The position numbers were made by a program, and so were the translations under genes. From RPRB01 sp035501615 (lineage in GTDB: Bacteria > Myxococcota > Myxococcia > Myxococcales > Myxococcaceae), in the NCBI GenBank assembly GCA_035501615.1, contig DATJVY010000117.1, positions 1 to 64,000 on the forward strand: 64,000 nt of DNA. The letters are read 5' to 3'. The notes under the pieces were generated by a model. It was given only the letters and a program-made list of their open reading frames with translations, did no database searches and was not told the origin of the DNA. Numbering within the stretch: position 1 is the first letter of the stretch; the number at the start of each line of letters is the position of its first letter. This document shows, in pieces, positions 41,886-50,489 of the stretch.

Positions 41886-42686
41886 ATGCTGCGCAGCCGT
41901 TCCGTGCGTCGCGCGATCTCCGTCGTCATTTCATGGGTGTGCGTCGTGGGCTCCGGGTGCGAGGAGCGGAGCGCGCCGCCGCTGTCGTCGCTGGCCCCCA
42001 CCCCCCTGTCGCCGCTCGGTGCAGCCGCAACGGATGGGGGCCTGGATCCACACCGTCTTCCCCCCGCGCCGGTGTGGGGATCCCCCCTCCCCGCAAAGGC
42101 GGTCCGCATCACCTTCCGTGGAGGTCAGGCGCTGGTGGGTGGGAGCGCGGTGTCGCTCGCTGGCGATGCCGGGATGGGCCGGGCGCTGGCCGCGGTGGGG
42201 AAGGGACCGGCGCTGCTCGTCCCCGACGAGGCGACGTACATGGCCGAGGTCGCGCCGCTGCTCGCCGCGCTCGACGATGCCAGTGTCGAGACCTGGGTCC
42301 TGCACCCCGACGGCATGGTGGCGTTCGCCGTCGATCTCCGGGACGAGCCCGCCTTCGACGCCTGGCTGGACGAGCCCAAGCCGGGAAAGCTCCGGGTCAT
42401 CCAGCGGCAGGACGGGCTGGAGCTGGTGAGCGGCGTGGGGAAGATCCCCGGCCCCGACCCCAACGGCCCCACGGTCCCGGTACGAGGCGGCCACCTGGAC
42501 GTCGCCACCGCGCGCGAGGGGCTCCGGCGCCTCCAGCAGCGGTTCCACGCCCCGGACGCCTGCCTCGTGCCGTCCTTCGGGACCGAGCTGCGTGCCGTCG
42601 CCACCGTGCTCCCGGCGTTCTGGGAAGGACCGAAGGAGCCGATGTTCGAGCGGCTGTGCCTGGTGTACCCGCGCCCGAAGCGGTGA
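41886..42686 (+). CDS. Lipoprotein, possibly with ExbD/TolR-like periplasmic fold
   Basis: 266 residues. An N-terminal hydrophobic segment (VRRAISVVISWVCVVGSGC) ends in the lipobox-like VGSGC. Residues 60-110 and onward show a repeated alpha/beta pattern (VSLAGDAGMGRALAAVGKGPALLVPDEATYMAEVAPLLAALDDASVETWVLHP, here only as positions 88-140). It recalls the ExbD/TolR periplasmic domain. The helical/beta C-terminal part ends in RLCLVYPRPKR. The ExbD resemblance is weak and rests on the L-x-VPDEATY-AEVAPLLAALD wording. It is divergent from the kinase gene (66 bases between). Confidence 0.6.
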   Translation: MLRSRSVRRAISVVISWVCVVGSGCEERSAPPLSSLAPTPLSPLGAAATDGGLDPHRLPPAPVWGSPLPAKAVRITFRGGQALVGGSAVSLAGDAGMGRALAAVGKGPALLVPDEATYMAEVAPLLAALDDASVETWVLHPDGMVAFAVDLRDEPAFDAWLDEPKPGKLRVIQRQDGLELVSGVGKIPGPDPNGPTVPVRGGHLDVATAREGLRRLQQRFHAPDACLVPSFGTELRAVATVLPAFWEGPKEPMFERLCLVYPRPKR

Positions 42687-42758
42687 GCCCCGGGCTGGAA
42701 AGCGGCGTTCGGTTCGGTTATCCGTTGACTCCAGAATCAGTCTTCCGAGGTGCCCCCA

Positions 42759-44561
42759 ATGACTGCCGCACGCCAGCCCGGTCCTTCCCCCGTGGTCCCC
42801 CAGGGAGGCGGCTTCCTCTTCCAGGAGGCGGGCCGGACGCGCATCACCTCGCCCGAGACGTTCACCGACGACCAGCGGAACTTCTTCCGCACCGCCCTGC
42901 AGTTCTGCCGGGAGCAGGTGCTCCCCCAGGCGGCGGCCATCGAGGCGAAGACGCCGGGCCTCCTCCGCTCGCTCCTCGCGAAGGCCGGGGAGCTGGGGCT
43001 GCTCATGGTGGACATTCCCGAGCGCTTCGGAGGGCTCGGGGGAGACAAGACGACCTCGCTGCTCCTCGCCGAGGCCAACTCGCTGATGGGGAGCTGGAGC
43101 GTCACCTTCGCCGCGCACGTGGGCATCGGCACCCTGCCGATCGCGTGGTTCGGGACCGAGGCGCAGAAGGCGAAGTGGCTCCCGAAGCTGGCAACCGGTG
43201 AGCTGGTGGCGGCCTACGCGCTGACCGAGCAGGGCAGCGGGAGCGACGCGCTGGGAGCGAAGACGAAGGCGGTGAAGAGCCCCGACGGCAAGTCGTGGAT
43301 CCTGAACGGGAGCAAGCTCTACATCACCAACGCCGCCTTCGCCGACGTCTTCGTGGTCTTCGCCAAGGTGGACGGCGAGCACTTCACCGGCTTCGTCGTC
43401 GAGAAGGGGACGCCTGGGTTCACGGTCGGGCCCGAGGAGCACAAGATGGGCATCCGTGGCTCGTCCACCTGCCCGCTCTTCCTCGAGGATGCGCGCATCC
43501 CGGTGGAGAATCTCCTCGGGGAGATCGGCAAGGGTCACAAGATCGCCTTCAACATCCTCAACCTCGGGCGGCTGAAGCTCGGCGCCGGCGTGCTGGGCGG
43601 GATGAAGCTCCAGTTCGCGAGCGCCCTGAAGTTCGCCGAGGAGCGGAAGCAGTTCCGGACCCCGGTGGCGAAGTTCCCGCTCATCCGGGAGAAGCTCGCG
43701 CGGATGGCGGGGTCCATCTACGCCGTCGAGACGATGACCTACCGGACGACGGGGCTCATCGACGCGCTGCTTGCGAGCCAGGAGGGCGCCGGCGACGACG
43801 AGGCGAGGACCATCGCCGCGTTCGAGGAGTTCGCCATCGAGGCGTCGATCATGAAGGTGACCGGCAGCGAGCTGCTGGGGCTGCTCGTGGACGACGCGGT
43901 GCAGATCCACGGCGGCGCGGGCTTCATCCAGGAGTACCCGGTGGAGCGGGCGTACCGGGACGCACGCATCAACCGCATCTTCGAGGGGACGAACGAGATC
44001 AACCGGATGCTGGTGACCGGGATGCTGCTCAAGCGGGCGGCGAAGGGGAGCCTCCCGCTGTTCGCGCAGGCCGAGGCGGTGGAGCGGGAGCTCTCGGAGA
44101 AGCAGCTGCCGGTGGCGCCGGGCGGGGACGCGCTGGCCGGTGCGGTGCGAGACGCCGAGGCGCTGAAGATGGCCGCGCTGTACGCGACGAGGGTCGCGGT
44201 CGAACGCTTCGGGACGGAGATCGAGAAGCACGAGGAGGTGATGGCGGCCATCGCCGACGTGGTGATGGACGCCTACGCGATGGACTCGATGGCGGCGCGG
44301 ACCCGGCAGTCGGCCCCCGCGAGCGGTCTGGATCCGGTGAAGGTGGCGATGACGCAGGCCTACGCCGCGGACGCCATCGCCCGGAGCGGCGAGCGGGCCC
44401 GCCGCGCGCTGTGCGCCTCGAGCGAGGGAACCGCACTGGAGAGGCATCTCGCGGCCATTGCGCCGCTGTTCGCCTTCCGGCCGTTCGATCCCACCGCGCT
44501 GCGCGAGACGGTGGTCCGCGCCGCGGAGGACACGGGCGGCTACCCGCTGGCGATCGGCTGA
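42759..44561 (+). CDS. Acyl-CoA dehydrogenase (long/very-long-chain type)
   Basis: 600 residues from the ATG at 42759, which has GAGG eight bases upstream. An in-frame GTG at 42750 adds three residues. The ACAD core is clear: YALTEQGSGSDALGAKTKA and LNGSKLYITNAAFADVFVVFAK for flavin/substrate binding, MGIRGSSTCPLFLEDARIPVENLLGE, and QIHGGAGFIQEYPVERAYRDARINRIFEGTNEI. The extra ~170 residues at the C-terminus match the VLCAD/ACAD9-type extension. It catalyses the first step of fatty-acid beta-oxidation with FAD. No electron-transfer flavoprotein gene is adjacent. Confidence 0.95.
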   Translation: MTAARQPGPSPVVPQGGGFLFQEAGRTRITSPETFTDDQRNFFRTALQFCREQVLPQAAAIEAKTPGLLRSLLAKAGELGLLMVDIPERFGGLGGDKTTSLLLAEANSLMGSWSVTFAAHVGIGTLPIAWFGTEAQKAKWLPKLATGELVAAYALTEQGSGSDALGAKTKAVKSPDGKSWILNGSKLYITNAAFADVFVVFAKVDGEHFTGFVVEKGTPGFTVGPEEHKMGIRGSSTCPLFLEDARIPVENLLGEIGKGHKIAFNILNLGRLKLGAGVLGGMKLQFASALKFAEERKQFRTPVAKFPLIREKLARMAGSIYAVETMTYRTTGLIDALLASQEGAGDDEARTIAAFEEFAIEASIMKVTGSELLGLLVDDAVQIHGGAGFIQEYPVERAYRDARINRIFEGTNEINRMLVTGMLLKRAAKGSLPLFAQAEAVERELSEKQLPVAPGGDALAGAVRDAEALKMAALYATRVAVERFGTEIEKHEEVMAAIADVVMDAYAMDSMAARTRQSAPASGLDPVKVAMTQAYAADAIARSGERARRALCASSEGTALERHLAAIAPLFAFRPFDPTALRETVVRAAEDTGGYPLAIG

Positions 44562-44600
44562 GGTTCGTGCACCGCCCGGGGTCCGGCTTCTGCACGACTT

Positions 44601-45722
44601 TCAGACCGCGAGCGGGGCGCTCGGGTGCCCGGGGAACACCGCGATGGCAGATACCGAGCCGTGCCGGGCCAGCACCGCCGCCAGCACGTCGCGGTAGTCG
44701 TGCACGGCCGGCAGGTCGCCCGGTCCGTCGAGCCGGTCCTCCTCGAGCCCTGGCCACCGGCAGTGCAGGCCGCCCGGCGTCCCGCCGCCGAGCACGAACA
44801 TGACGCCGCCCCGGCCGTGGTCCGTCCCGAGGCTCGCGTTCTCCGCCACCCGCCGCCCGAACTCCGACATCACCACCACGCTGGTTCGCGAGAGCAGGGG
44901 CCCGAGGTCGGTCGCGAACGCCGCCAGGCCGCGGGCGAGCGCCCGCATTCGTGGCGCCACCACAGTCTCCTGGGCGAAGTGGCTGTCCCAGCCTGCCAGG
45001 TCCACGCAGGCCGCGACGAGCCCCACCCGGGCGCGGATGAGCGCCGCCACCCGGCCGAGCTCCTCGCCGAACCGGCGCGCCACCTCTCCGTCGGCGGGCC
45101 CCGGGTAGCGCGCTCCGTTCTCCGCGCGGACGCCCTGGCTCCGGAGCGCCCCCAGCCGCTCCGCCGCCTCCAGCGCGTCCCGGGCCGCGCCACCGAGCTC
45201 CGCGTCCCGACCGTAGAGACCGCCGAGCGAGCCGCAGAGAGCGCTCCATGCGCTGCTCGGCTCCAGCTCGAGCAATCCGCCGAGCGCCGTCGCCGCGGGA
45301 GCTCCCCGCAGGCTGTCCGGCACCTCGGGCCCGGTGGAGACGGCCCCGAGAGCCCCACTCTCGCCGCGGGTCCGCAGCCAGCGACCGAGCCAGCCGCCCG
45401 ACGCGGAGGCGCCCCCACGCTCCATCACCTGCTGCGCCACGAAGTGCGACCGCGTCTCGTCGTCCGAGCCGACCGCGTGCACCACCGCCAGCTTCCCGGC
45501 GAGGAACCATGGATGCAGCTCGCCGAGTTCCGGCGCGAGGCCGAACCGATGGTCGAGGCGGAGCGCACCGCGGGCCGCCACGCCGATCCGCGGGCGCGCC
45601 CGGTGGTACCCGTCGTCTCCCACCGCCGGCACGAGGGCCAGCCCATCGGCGCCTCCGCGGAGGAAGACCACGACCAGCGTCCGGCCGTCGTCCCGATTCC
45701 CTCCGAGCGCGAGCGAGCCCAT
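44601..45722 (-). CDS. DUF1501 (sulfatase-like) protein
   Basis: 373 residues from the ATG at 45722. The family wording is clear: LVVVFLRGGADGLALVPAVGDDGYHRARP near the N-terminus, VHAVGSDDETRSHFVAQQVME, DLAGWDSHFAQE, VVVMSEFGRRVAENASLGTDHGRGGVMFVLGGG, and the C-terminal DYRDVLAAVLARHG. DUF1501 proteins have an alkaline-phosphatase-type fold and usually sit behind a DUF1800 gene, as here. Most are exported by Tat. This one has no clear signal, so it may travel with its DUF1800 partner. The gene ends 39 bases after the convergent acyl-CoA dehydrogenase. Confidence 0.88.
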   Translation of the reverse strand: MGSLALGGNRDDGRTLVVVFLRGGADGLALVPAVGDDGYHRARPRIGVAARGALRLDHRFGLAPELGELHPWFLAGKLAVVHAVGSDDETRSHFVAQQVMERGGASASGGWLGRWLRTRGESGALGAVSTGPEVPDSLRGAPAATALGGLLELEPSSAWSALCGSLGGLYGRDAELGGAARDALEAAERLGALRSQGVRAENGARYPGPADGEVARRFGEELGRVAALIRARVGLVAACVDLAGWDSHFAQETVVAPRMRALARGLAAFATDLGPLLSRTSVVVMSEFGRRVAENASLGTDHGRGGVMFVLGGGTPGGLHCRWPGLEEDRLDGPGDLPAVHDYRDVLAAVLARHGSVSAIAVFPGHPSAPLAV

Positions 45723-45724
45723 GG

Positions 45725-47179
45725 TCAGCACCTCTGGAACGCGGGTGACGCGAGGAGGACCGCCAGCGGCACCGGGCTCGACGCGAGAGCGGAGCGCTCC
45801 GCCCGGTCCGGCGTCCGACCCAGCAGGTGTGCCGCCAGCCGCTCCGCACCCCCGGCGCTCCCCATCAGCGTGCCGCCGTCGACCGACGTGCCCGGCAACT
45901 CGCCGCCGGCGAGCGCCATCGCCAGCCGCCACCGCCAGAGCAGCGTGCCCTTCCAGGCGCTGGCGACGTCGGGCGCGCCCTCGGGCGTCGGGTACTGGAA
46001 GGGCGCCTGGCCCATCCGCCGGAGGTAGGCGAGCAGCGGCGGCCCGGCGTCGGTGCGAGCCCCGGTGCACCGGAGCATCGAGGCGACGGCGTGGAACGGC
46101 CGCTTGAGCTTGGCCCGGCGGGCCTCGGGCGCGCGGAACGCCTCGGTCCTCAGCAGGGTCCGCAGGGTCGTCCGGATGTCTCCGTCGCTGCGCCGGAACG
46201 CAGCGGCGACCTCGCCGACCGCGGAGGCTGGCGGGGCGTCGGCGATGAAGCGGCGGCAGAGCTTCGTGGCCACGTGCCGCGCGGTGGCAGGGTGCGCCGC
46301 GACCAGGTCCAGCAGCGTCTCCAGGTCGCCGGCCCCTCCCACTGGCCCGATGCGCCGGCCGAGCACCCGCTTCTCGCCGTCGTCGTGCAGCGCGGAATCG
46401 AGCTCGACCCGGCCCTTCCGGAAGCGGTGGCGGTCGCGCACGGTCCAGCCGGTCAGGCAGCGGGCGGCCTCCATCACGTCCACCTGCGTGTAGCCGCCGT
46501 CGACCCCCAGCGTGTGCAGCTCCAGCAGCTCGCGGGCGTAGTTCTCGTTGGGGCGCTCCGCCGCCGTCGCCCGGCGATTGCTCCGGCCGTCCAGGTACCA
46601 GAGCATCGCCGGGCTCAGGGCGGAGGCGCGGAGAAGGTCCCGGAACCGACCGAGGGCGTGGCGGCGGATGACCTCGCGGTCGTCGGCGGTCTTCAGCCAG
46701 GCGCACTCGGCCTTGCTCGCGTCGACGTTGAAGTGGTCGCTCCAGAGCTCGACCATCACCTCCCGCAGCTGCCACCGGGAGCCGGCCGCGCGGAGCAGCG
46801 CCGCCGACGAGAGCTCGCGGAGCAGCACCTCGGGCTTCCACTCGTAGAGCTCGCCCAGGGGCTGGCCAATCGACTCGAGGCGGCCGAGGCTTCGCCGGAG
46901 CCCGGCCTCCTCCTCGCCTGGCTCGAGCTGCAGGTCGATCCACCGGTCGACCGCCTCGTCGGGACGACCACCGGGCGCCAGGAGCCGCTCGCGGTCACCG
47001 GGCGCGACGCCGAAGCTGCAGCGGCAGAGCACGTGCTCGACGAGGCCCACCTCGGGAACCGAGGGCACGAGGAAGGGCGTGGCCTGGACCGGAGCCGCCC
47101 GGGAGCCGCGACCGAGCGGCACGAGCGAGAGCGCCGCCGCCCCGCCACCGACCAGCATGCCGCGTCTCGTCAGGGTCAC
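45725..47179 (-). CDS. DUF1800 protein with Tat signal
   Basis: 484 residues. The N-terminus MTLTRRGMLVGGGAAALSL is a twin-arginine signal. The mature protein has the DUF1800 blocks: HVLCRCSFGVAPGDRERL, SSAALLRAAGSRWQLREVMVELWSDHFNVDASKAECAWL, RPNENYARELLELHTLGVDGGYTQVDVMEAARCLTGW, and the C-terminal domain. It ends two bases before the DUF1501 start, so the pair is one operon. The function is unknown. The pair is widespread in Planctomycetes and Myxococcota and is thought to act in the cell envelope. Confidence 0.9.
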   Translation of the reverse strand: MTLTRRGMLVGGGAAALSLVPLGRGSRAAPVQATPFLVPSVPEVGLVEHVLCRCSFGVAPGDRERLLAPGGRPDEAVDRWIDLQLEPGEEEAGLRRSLGRLESIGQPLGELYEWKPEVLLRELSSAALLRAAGSRWQLREVMVELWSDHFNVDASKAECAWLKTADDREVIRRHALGRFRDLLRASALSPAMLWYLDGRSNRRATAAERPNENYARELLELHTLGVDGGYTQVDVMEAARCLTGWTVRDRHRFRKGRVELDSALHDDGEKRVLGRRIGPVGGAGDLETLLDLVAAHPATARHVATKLCRRFIADAPPASAVGEVAAAFRRSDGDIRTTLRTLLRTEAFRAPEARRAKLKRPFHAVASMLRCTGARTDAGPPLLAYLRRMGQAPFQYPTPEGAPDVASAWKGTLLWRWRLAMALAGGELPGTSVDGGTLMGSAGGAERLAAHLLGRTPDRAERSALASSPVPLAVLLASPAFQRC

Positions 47180-47198
47180 CTGCGGTCTCCGACCGGGC

Positions 47199-47732
47199 TC
47201 AGCTCTCCATCTGGAGCGGCGGCTTGCCGAGCCTCGGTGCCCGCTGCTCCGGCACCGGGAATGCGCGGCGGGGGAGCAGCATCGCGCCCAGGCCGCTCGC
47301 CAGCGTCAGCGGGAAGACGGTGAACCACCCGAGCACGGGAACGGCGAAGAGGAGCGCGAGGACCGCGCCGCCTCGAAGCACTCGGCGCCAGGGCTGCTCC
47401 GCATCGACGGGCGAGGCCAGCCCCGCACCGATGCGCTCCGCGAGGCCCGCGGAGCCGACGAGCGAGAGGAGGAGCGGCACCATCAGCGCCGCCCCGCTCA
47501 GCACCTTGACCCCGGGATGGACCGCCTTCACGAAGACCAGGAAGACCGCGACGGTGGGAACGAGCAGCAGCAGCCCGACCAGCGTCGCCGCGACCGGGCG
47601 CGTGGCGTACGTCTCGTGGGCCCGCTCCACCGCGGGGCGGAAGAGCGCGACGGCCGCGAGCCAGTAGGCATTGAGGGCCAGATAGGCCCCGGCGATCATC
47701 AGGAACCAGAAGAGGATGTCGGCGAAGATCAT
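47199..47732 (-). CDS. Membrane protein of an ECF sigma operon
   Basis: 177 residues from the ATG at 47732, which overlaps the previous stop (ATGA). Four hydrophobic segments are visible: IFADILFWFLMIAGAYLALNAYWLAAVALF, ATLVGLLLLVPTVAVFLVFV, VLSGAALMVPLLLSLVGS and VLALLFAVPVLGWFTVFPLTLASGLG (regions at about 3-30, 45-65, 72-90, 115-145). It ends in a basic tail. I recognise no family. It is the third gene after an ECF sigma and an anti-sigma-like protein, and may be part of the same signal system. Confidence 0.6.
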   Translation of the reverse strand: MIFADILFWFLMIAGAYLALNAYWLAAVALFRPAVERAHETYATRPVAATLVGLLLLVPTVAVFLVFVKAVHPGVKVLSGAALMVPLLLSLVGSAGLAERIGAGLASPVDAEQPWRRVLRGGAVLALLFAVPVLGWFTVFPLTLASGLGAMLLPRRAFPVPEQRAPRLGKPPLQMES

Positions 47733-48157
47733 GGGCGTTCGGTCCGGCGTGAGGTGAAGGGGAAGTCGAGCGTCAGCCCGGGGAAACGGGAGAGTGCGAC
47801 GAGGGTGTCCTCCCGCGAGGGGAGGGCGGGGCGAGGCACTGCCGGAGCCCGCGGCAGCCGCGGCGCCTGCGGGAGGGCACGGGGCAGTCCTTCGACACCC
47901 GAGGCGACCGAGGTCGCGGTCGAGGCGAGGGGCCCGGGCAGGACGAGCAGCGCCACCGCGGCCGCCGTCGCGAACGCGGCCAGGCCGGCCCACGCGAGGC
48001 GCTCGGAGATGCGCACCGGAGAGGGGGAGCGTGCGCGAAGCCCGCGGCGGGCGATGCGTTCCACCCAGGCAGGGGGCGCCGGCGGAAGCGGGGCTCCCGG
48101 TCCGCGCCGGGCCGCCGCGGCCAGACGCTCCCAGCGGTCGTCGAAGCGGTCACTCAT
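47729..48157 (-). CDS. Single-span membrane protein, probable anti-sigma factor
   Basis: 142 residues with one transmembrane segment near the middle (RLAWAGLAAFATAAAVALLV, about 53-72). The cytoplasmic half (1-50) is small and charged. The outer half is Pro-rich. It overlaps the sigma gene by eight bases, which is the usual position of an anti-sigma factor, and the single-span layout fits. The sequence does not show a clear zf-HC2 motif, so the role is inferred from position and topology only. Confidence 0.5.
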   Translation of the reverse strand: MSDRFDDRWERLAAAARRGPGAPLPPAPPAWVERIARRGLRARSPSPVRISERLAWAGLAAFATAAAVALLVLPGPLASTATSVASGVEGLPRALPQAPRLPRAPAVPRPALPSREDTLVALSRFPGLTLDFPFTSRRTERP

Positions 48158-48767
48158 CGGCGGCTCCCTCCGGCAACGCGAGGAGACGCCGGGCCGCGCG
48201 CTGCAACCGCCGCCGTGCCCGGAAGGCGCGGACCTTCAGCGCAGTGCGGCTCCGGCCGGTGAGCGCGGCGACCTCCTCCAGCGAGCGGTCCTCGATCGAG
48301 AGCAGCGTCAGCAAGAGGCGGTCCTCGGCGGGAAGCTCGCAGAGCAGCGCCTCGACGGCGGCCCGGGCTGCGAGGACCTCGTCGGTCGGTGGCGCCGGGT
48401 CTGCAACCAGGGAACCGATCCACCGGAGCGCCTCGGCCGAGAGCGGGACCGACGCCGGCCGGCGGCGTTCGGAGCGGAGCGCGTCCCGGCAGAGATTGAT
48501 GGTCAGCCGCGAGAGCCAGTGCTCGAAGGGAATGCCGTCGCGCTCGCGGTAGCGGTCGAGGCGAGTGAACACGGCCAGGAAGACCTCCTGCACCAGGTCG
48601 TCCTCGGGAACCGCCCGTGGCCGATGGGCGCGGACCAGCCGCCGGACCAGGGGCTCGCAGCGGCGGACGAGCAGCTCCGCCGCCCGTTGCTCTCCCTGGC
48701 GGATGCCGTCCAGGCACGTGCCGATCGGCACGGGCATCTCCGGAATCGCTGGACAGGGTGCAGCCAT
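48150..48767 (-). CDS. ECF-family RNA polymerase sigma factor
   Basis: 205 residues from the ATG at 48767. An ATG at 48737 would give 195 residues, and an in-frame start at 48899 adds sequence unlike the family. Region 2 is in LVRAHRPRAVPEDDLVQEVFLAVFTRLDRY and region 4 in LPAEDRLLLTLLSIEDRSLEEVAALTGRSRTALKVRAFRARRRL. Together they are a complete sigma-70 ECF core. The gene leads a probable operon with an anti-sigma-like protein and a four-span membrane protein. It is divergent from the collagen-like lipoprotein, a candidate member of its regulon. Confidence 0.88.
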   Translation of the reverse strand: MAAPCPAIPEMPVPIGTCLDGIRQGEQRAAELLVRRCEPLVRRLVRAHRPRAVPEDDLVQEVFLAVFTRLDRYRERDGIPFEHWLSRLTINLCRDALRSERRRPASVPLSAEALRWIGSLVADPAPPTDEVLAARAAVEALLCELPAEDRLLLTLLSIEDRSLEEVAALTGRSRTALKVRAFRARRRLQRAARRLLALPEGAADE

Positions 48768-48938
48768 CCACGCCACCGAGAACGACGGGGACCTGGAGCG
48801 GTTACGCAGTCCGGAGCGCGCCCTTGCCGCCCCCATGCGGGTCGGACCCGACCCGAGGCCCAAGGACGCGGAAGCACGGGGACTGAGGAAGACGCGCACC
48901 TCCGTCCGTTCCCCTCTCGACAGCCAGCGGAGGAGACG

Positions 48939-49619
48939 ATGGGGGAGATCCCGGCAGTGCGGTGCGCGGTGCTCGCGCTCGTCATGCTGATGCTCGCCGC
49001 CTGCAGCTCGGGCGCGCCGGGTTCCACAGGCGCCACCGGCCCCCAGGGACCGCAGGGTCCAGCGGGTCCTCAGGGCCCGGCCGGTCCACCGGGCGCGACT
49101 GGCGCGCAGGGGTCAGCGGGCGCGACGGGTGCTCAGGGCGTTCCCGGAGCCCAGGGCGTCCCCGGTTCCCCGGGTCAGCAGGGCGTGCAGGGCATCCCGG
49201 GCCCGGCCGGCCCCCAGGGGCCGAGCACGACGTTGGCGCCGTGGGTGGATGGCCAGTTCAACCAGCACATCCTCGACTTCAACGTGACCGGCAACTACGT
49301 CGACATCGACGCCTTCACGCTTCCAGTGGGCTCCTACGTCATCATGGCCAGGACGAGCCTCTACAATCTCGCCGGAGCCACGGTGACGGTCTTCTGCGAG
49401 CTCCAGCAGGGTCAAGGGACGTCGAACGTCCTCGATGAAACGGACGTGACGTTCGATTCCGGCTTGCGCACCAACCTCGCCATGATGGCGACCACCGTGG
49501 TCACCGCCACCGGGGGAGAGCGCCTCGCGCTCGCCTGCACCTCGTCGGTGTCGGGGACCATCCGGAGCTTCTTCTCGCACCTCGCCGCGATCCAGGTGGG
49601 TACGCTCTCGACGCCCTAG
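48939..49619 (+). CDS. Collagen-like (Gly-X-Y repeat) lipoprotein
   Basis: 226 residues from the ATG at 48939 with a GGAGGAG ribosome site. The signal peptide ends in the lipobox LMLAAC. Straight after it come 24 uninterrupted Gly-X-Y triplets (residues about 26-97), rich in GPQ, GPA, GAT and GVP, with no cysteine inside. The rest (98-226) is a beta-rich domain without a recognised family. It contains DFNVTGNYVDIDAFTLPVGSYVIMA and resembles a small globular head. Family knowledge: bacterial Gly-X-Y proteins such as Scl and BclA form collagen-type triple helices without hydroxyproline. This one should form a trimeric stalk on the cell surface. Confidence 0.88.
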   Translation: MGEIPAVRCAVLALVMLMLAACSSGAPGSTGATGPQGPQGPAGPQGPAGPPGATGAQGSAGATGAQGVPGAQGVPGSPGQQGVQGIPGPAGPQGPSTTLAPWVDGQFNQHILDFNVTGNYVDIDAFTLPVGSYVIMARTSLYNLAGATVTVFCELQQGQGTSNVLDETDVTFDSGLRTNLAMMATTVVTATGGERLALACTSSVSGTIRSFFSHLAAIQVGTLSTP

Positions 49620-49622
49620 AGT

Positions 49623-49637
49623 TCCGCGCTCCGCGGA
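49623..49637. terminator. Short hairpin between convergent genes
   Basis: TCCGCG (49623-49628) and CGCGGA (49632-49637) pair perfectly around CTC. The hairpin lies six bases after the collagen-like lipoprotein stop and 13 bases before the end of the opposite TPR lipoprotein gene. There is no T tract. Confidence 0.4.
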
Positions 49638-49649
49638 CGATTCCGATCG

Positions 49650-50489
49650 TCAGGGCGGAAAGCCGTTCCCGGGCCTCTTCAGGCGCTCGCGGACGCTCTG
49701 CAGCGCGTCCCGGTAGAGCCGGTCCTCCTTGTTCCGCGACACAGCCTCGGCGTAGAGCGCCTCGGCCTGCTCCCAGTGCCCCTGCGCCTCGAGCACCAGC
49801 CCGAGGTCGTACGCCGCTGCGGCCATGTCGGGATGCCGCGCGTGCACCGCCTCGAACGACGCGCGCGCCCCATCCAGGTCTCCTCGCCTGGCAGCCGTCG
49901 CCCCGGGCTGGAGCAGCGGGCTGTCCACGTCGAGCTCCACGTCCTCCACCCGTGGCCGGGGTGCCAGCGCGCGCAGGAGATCGTCCACCGCCCGGAGGCT
50001 CGACTCGACGAGGAGCTGCGGCGCGCCGGCGTGCGAGACGTCGGAGGTGCTCTCGGTGCCCTCGACCAGCCCGCCGGTCTCGTACGGCTCGCTCCAGGGC
50101 CCGTCGGGCGTGCGGGCGACCCGGGTGAGGAGACGCACCCGCGCCTGGGGCTCGGCCTCGCCGCGGGCGCTCGGCGCAGCGAAGCTCCACTCGGCGATGT
50201 CGATGGAGAGGTAGGCGCGGCGTCCGCTTCCGTCGACCGGGCCACCGGGCGTCCAGGTCTCGAGCTGGAAGAAGCCCTGGCGCGCTGCGCGACCCTTCAG
50301 CGTGTGGACCACGACGACCGGCGCGTCGTCCGGGCCGTCGACCCGGACCAAGCTGAGCACGCGCGCGCGCGGCCCGAGGTCCACCACCGCCGGGGCGGGG
50401 CGAGCGATGCGCATCGTCGGCGCGCAAGCTCCGGTCAGGAGCAGGGCGCAGGCGGCGCTACGGCATCCTCCCCACCGCATCCATCCCAA
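49650..50489 (-). CDS. TPR-containing lipoprotein
   Basis: 279 residues. An internal ATG at 50480 is an alternative start. A lipoprotein signal with lipobox LLTGAC is followed by APTMRIARPAPAVVDLGPRARVLSL and a beta-rich middle domain. The last ~80 residues are two TPR-type repeats: LQPGATAARRGDLDGARASFEAVHARHPD, then AAYDLGLVLEAQGHWEQAEALYAEAVSRNKED. The protein probably sits in the outer or inner membrane facing the periplasm. Its start overlaps the end of the PilZ gene by about 30 bases, so the two are read together. Confidence 0.72.
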   Translation of the reverse strand: MGWMRWGGCRSAACALLLTGACAPTMRIARPAPAVVDLGPRARVLSLVRVDGPDDAPVVVVHTLKGRAARQGFFQLETWTPGGPVDGSGRRAYLSIDIAEWSFAAPSARGEAEPQARVRLLTRVARTPDGPWSEPYETGGLVEGTESTSDVSHAGAPQLLVESSLRAVDDLLRALAPRPRVEDVELDVDSPLLQPGATAARRGDLDGARASFEAVHARHPDMAAAAYDLGLVLEAQGHWEQAEALYAEAVSRNKEDRLYRDALQSVRERLKRPGNGFPP

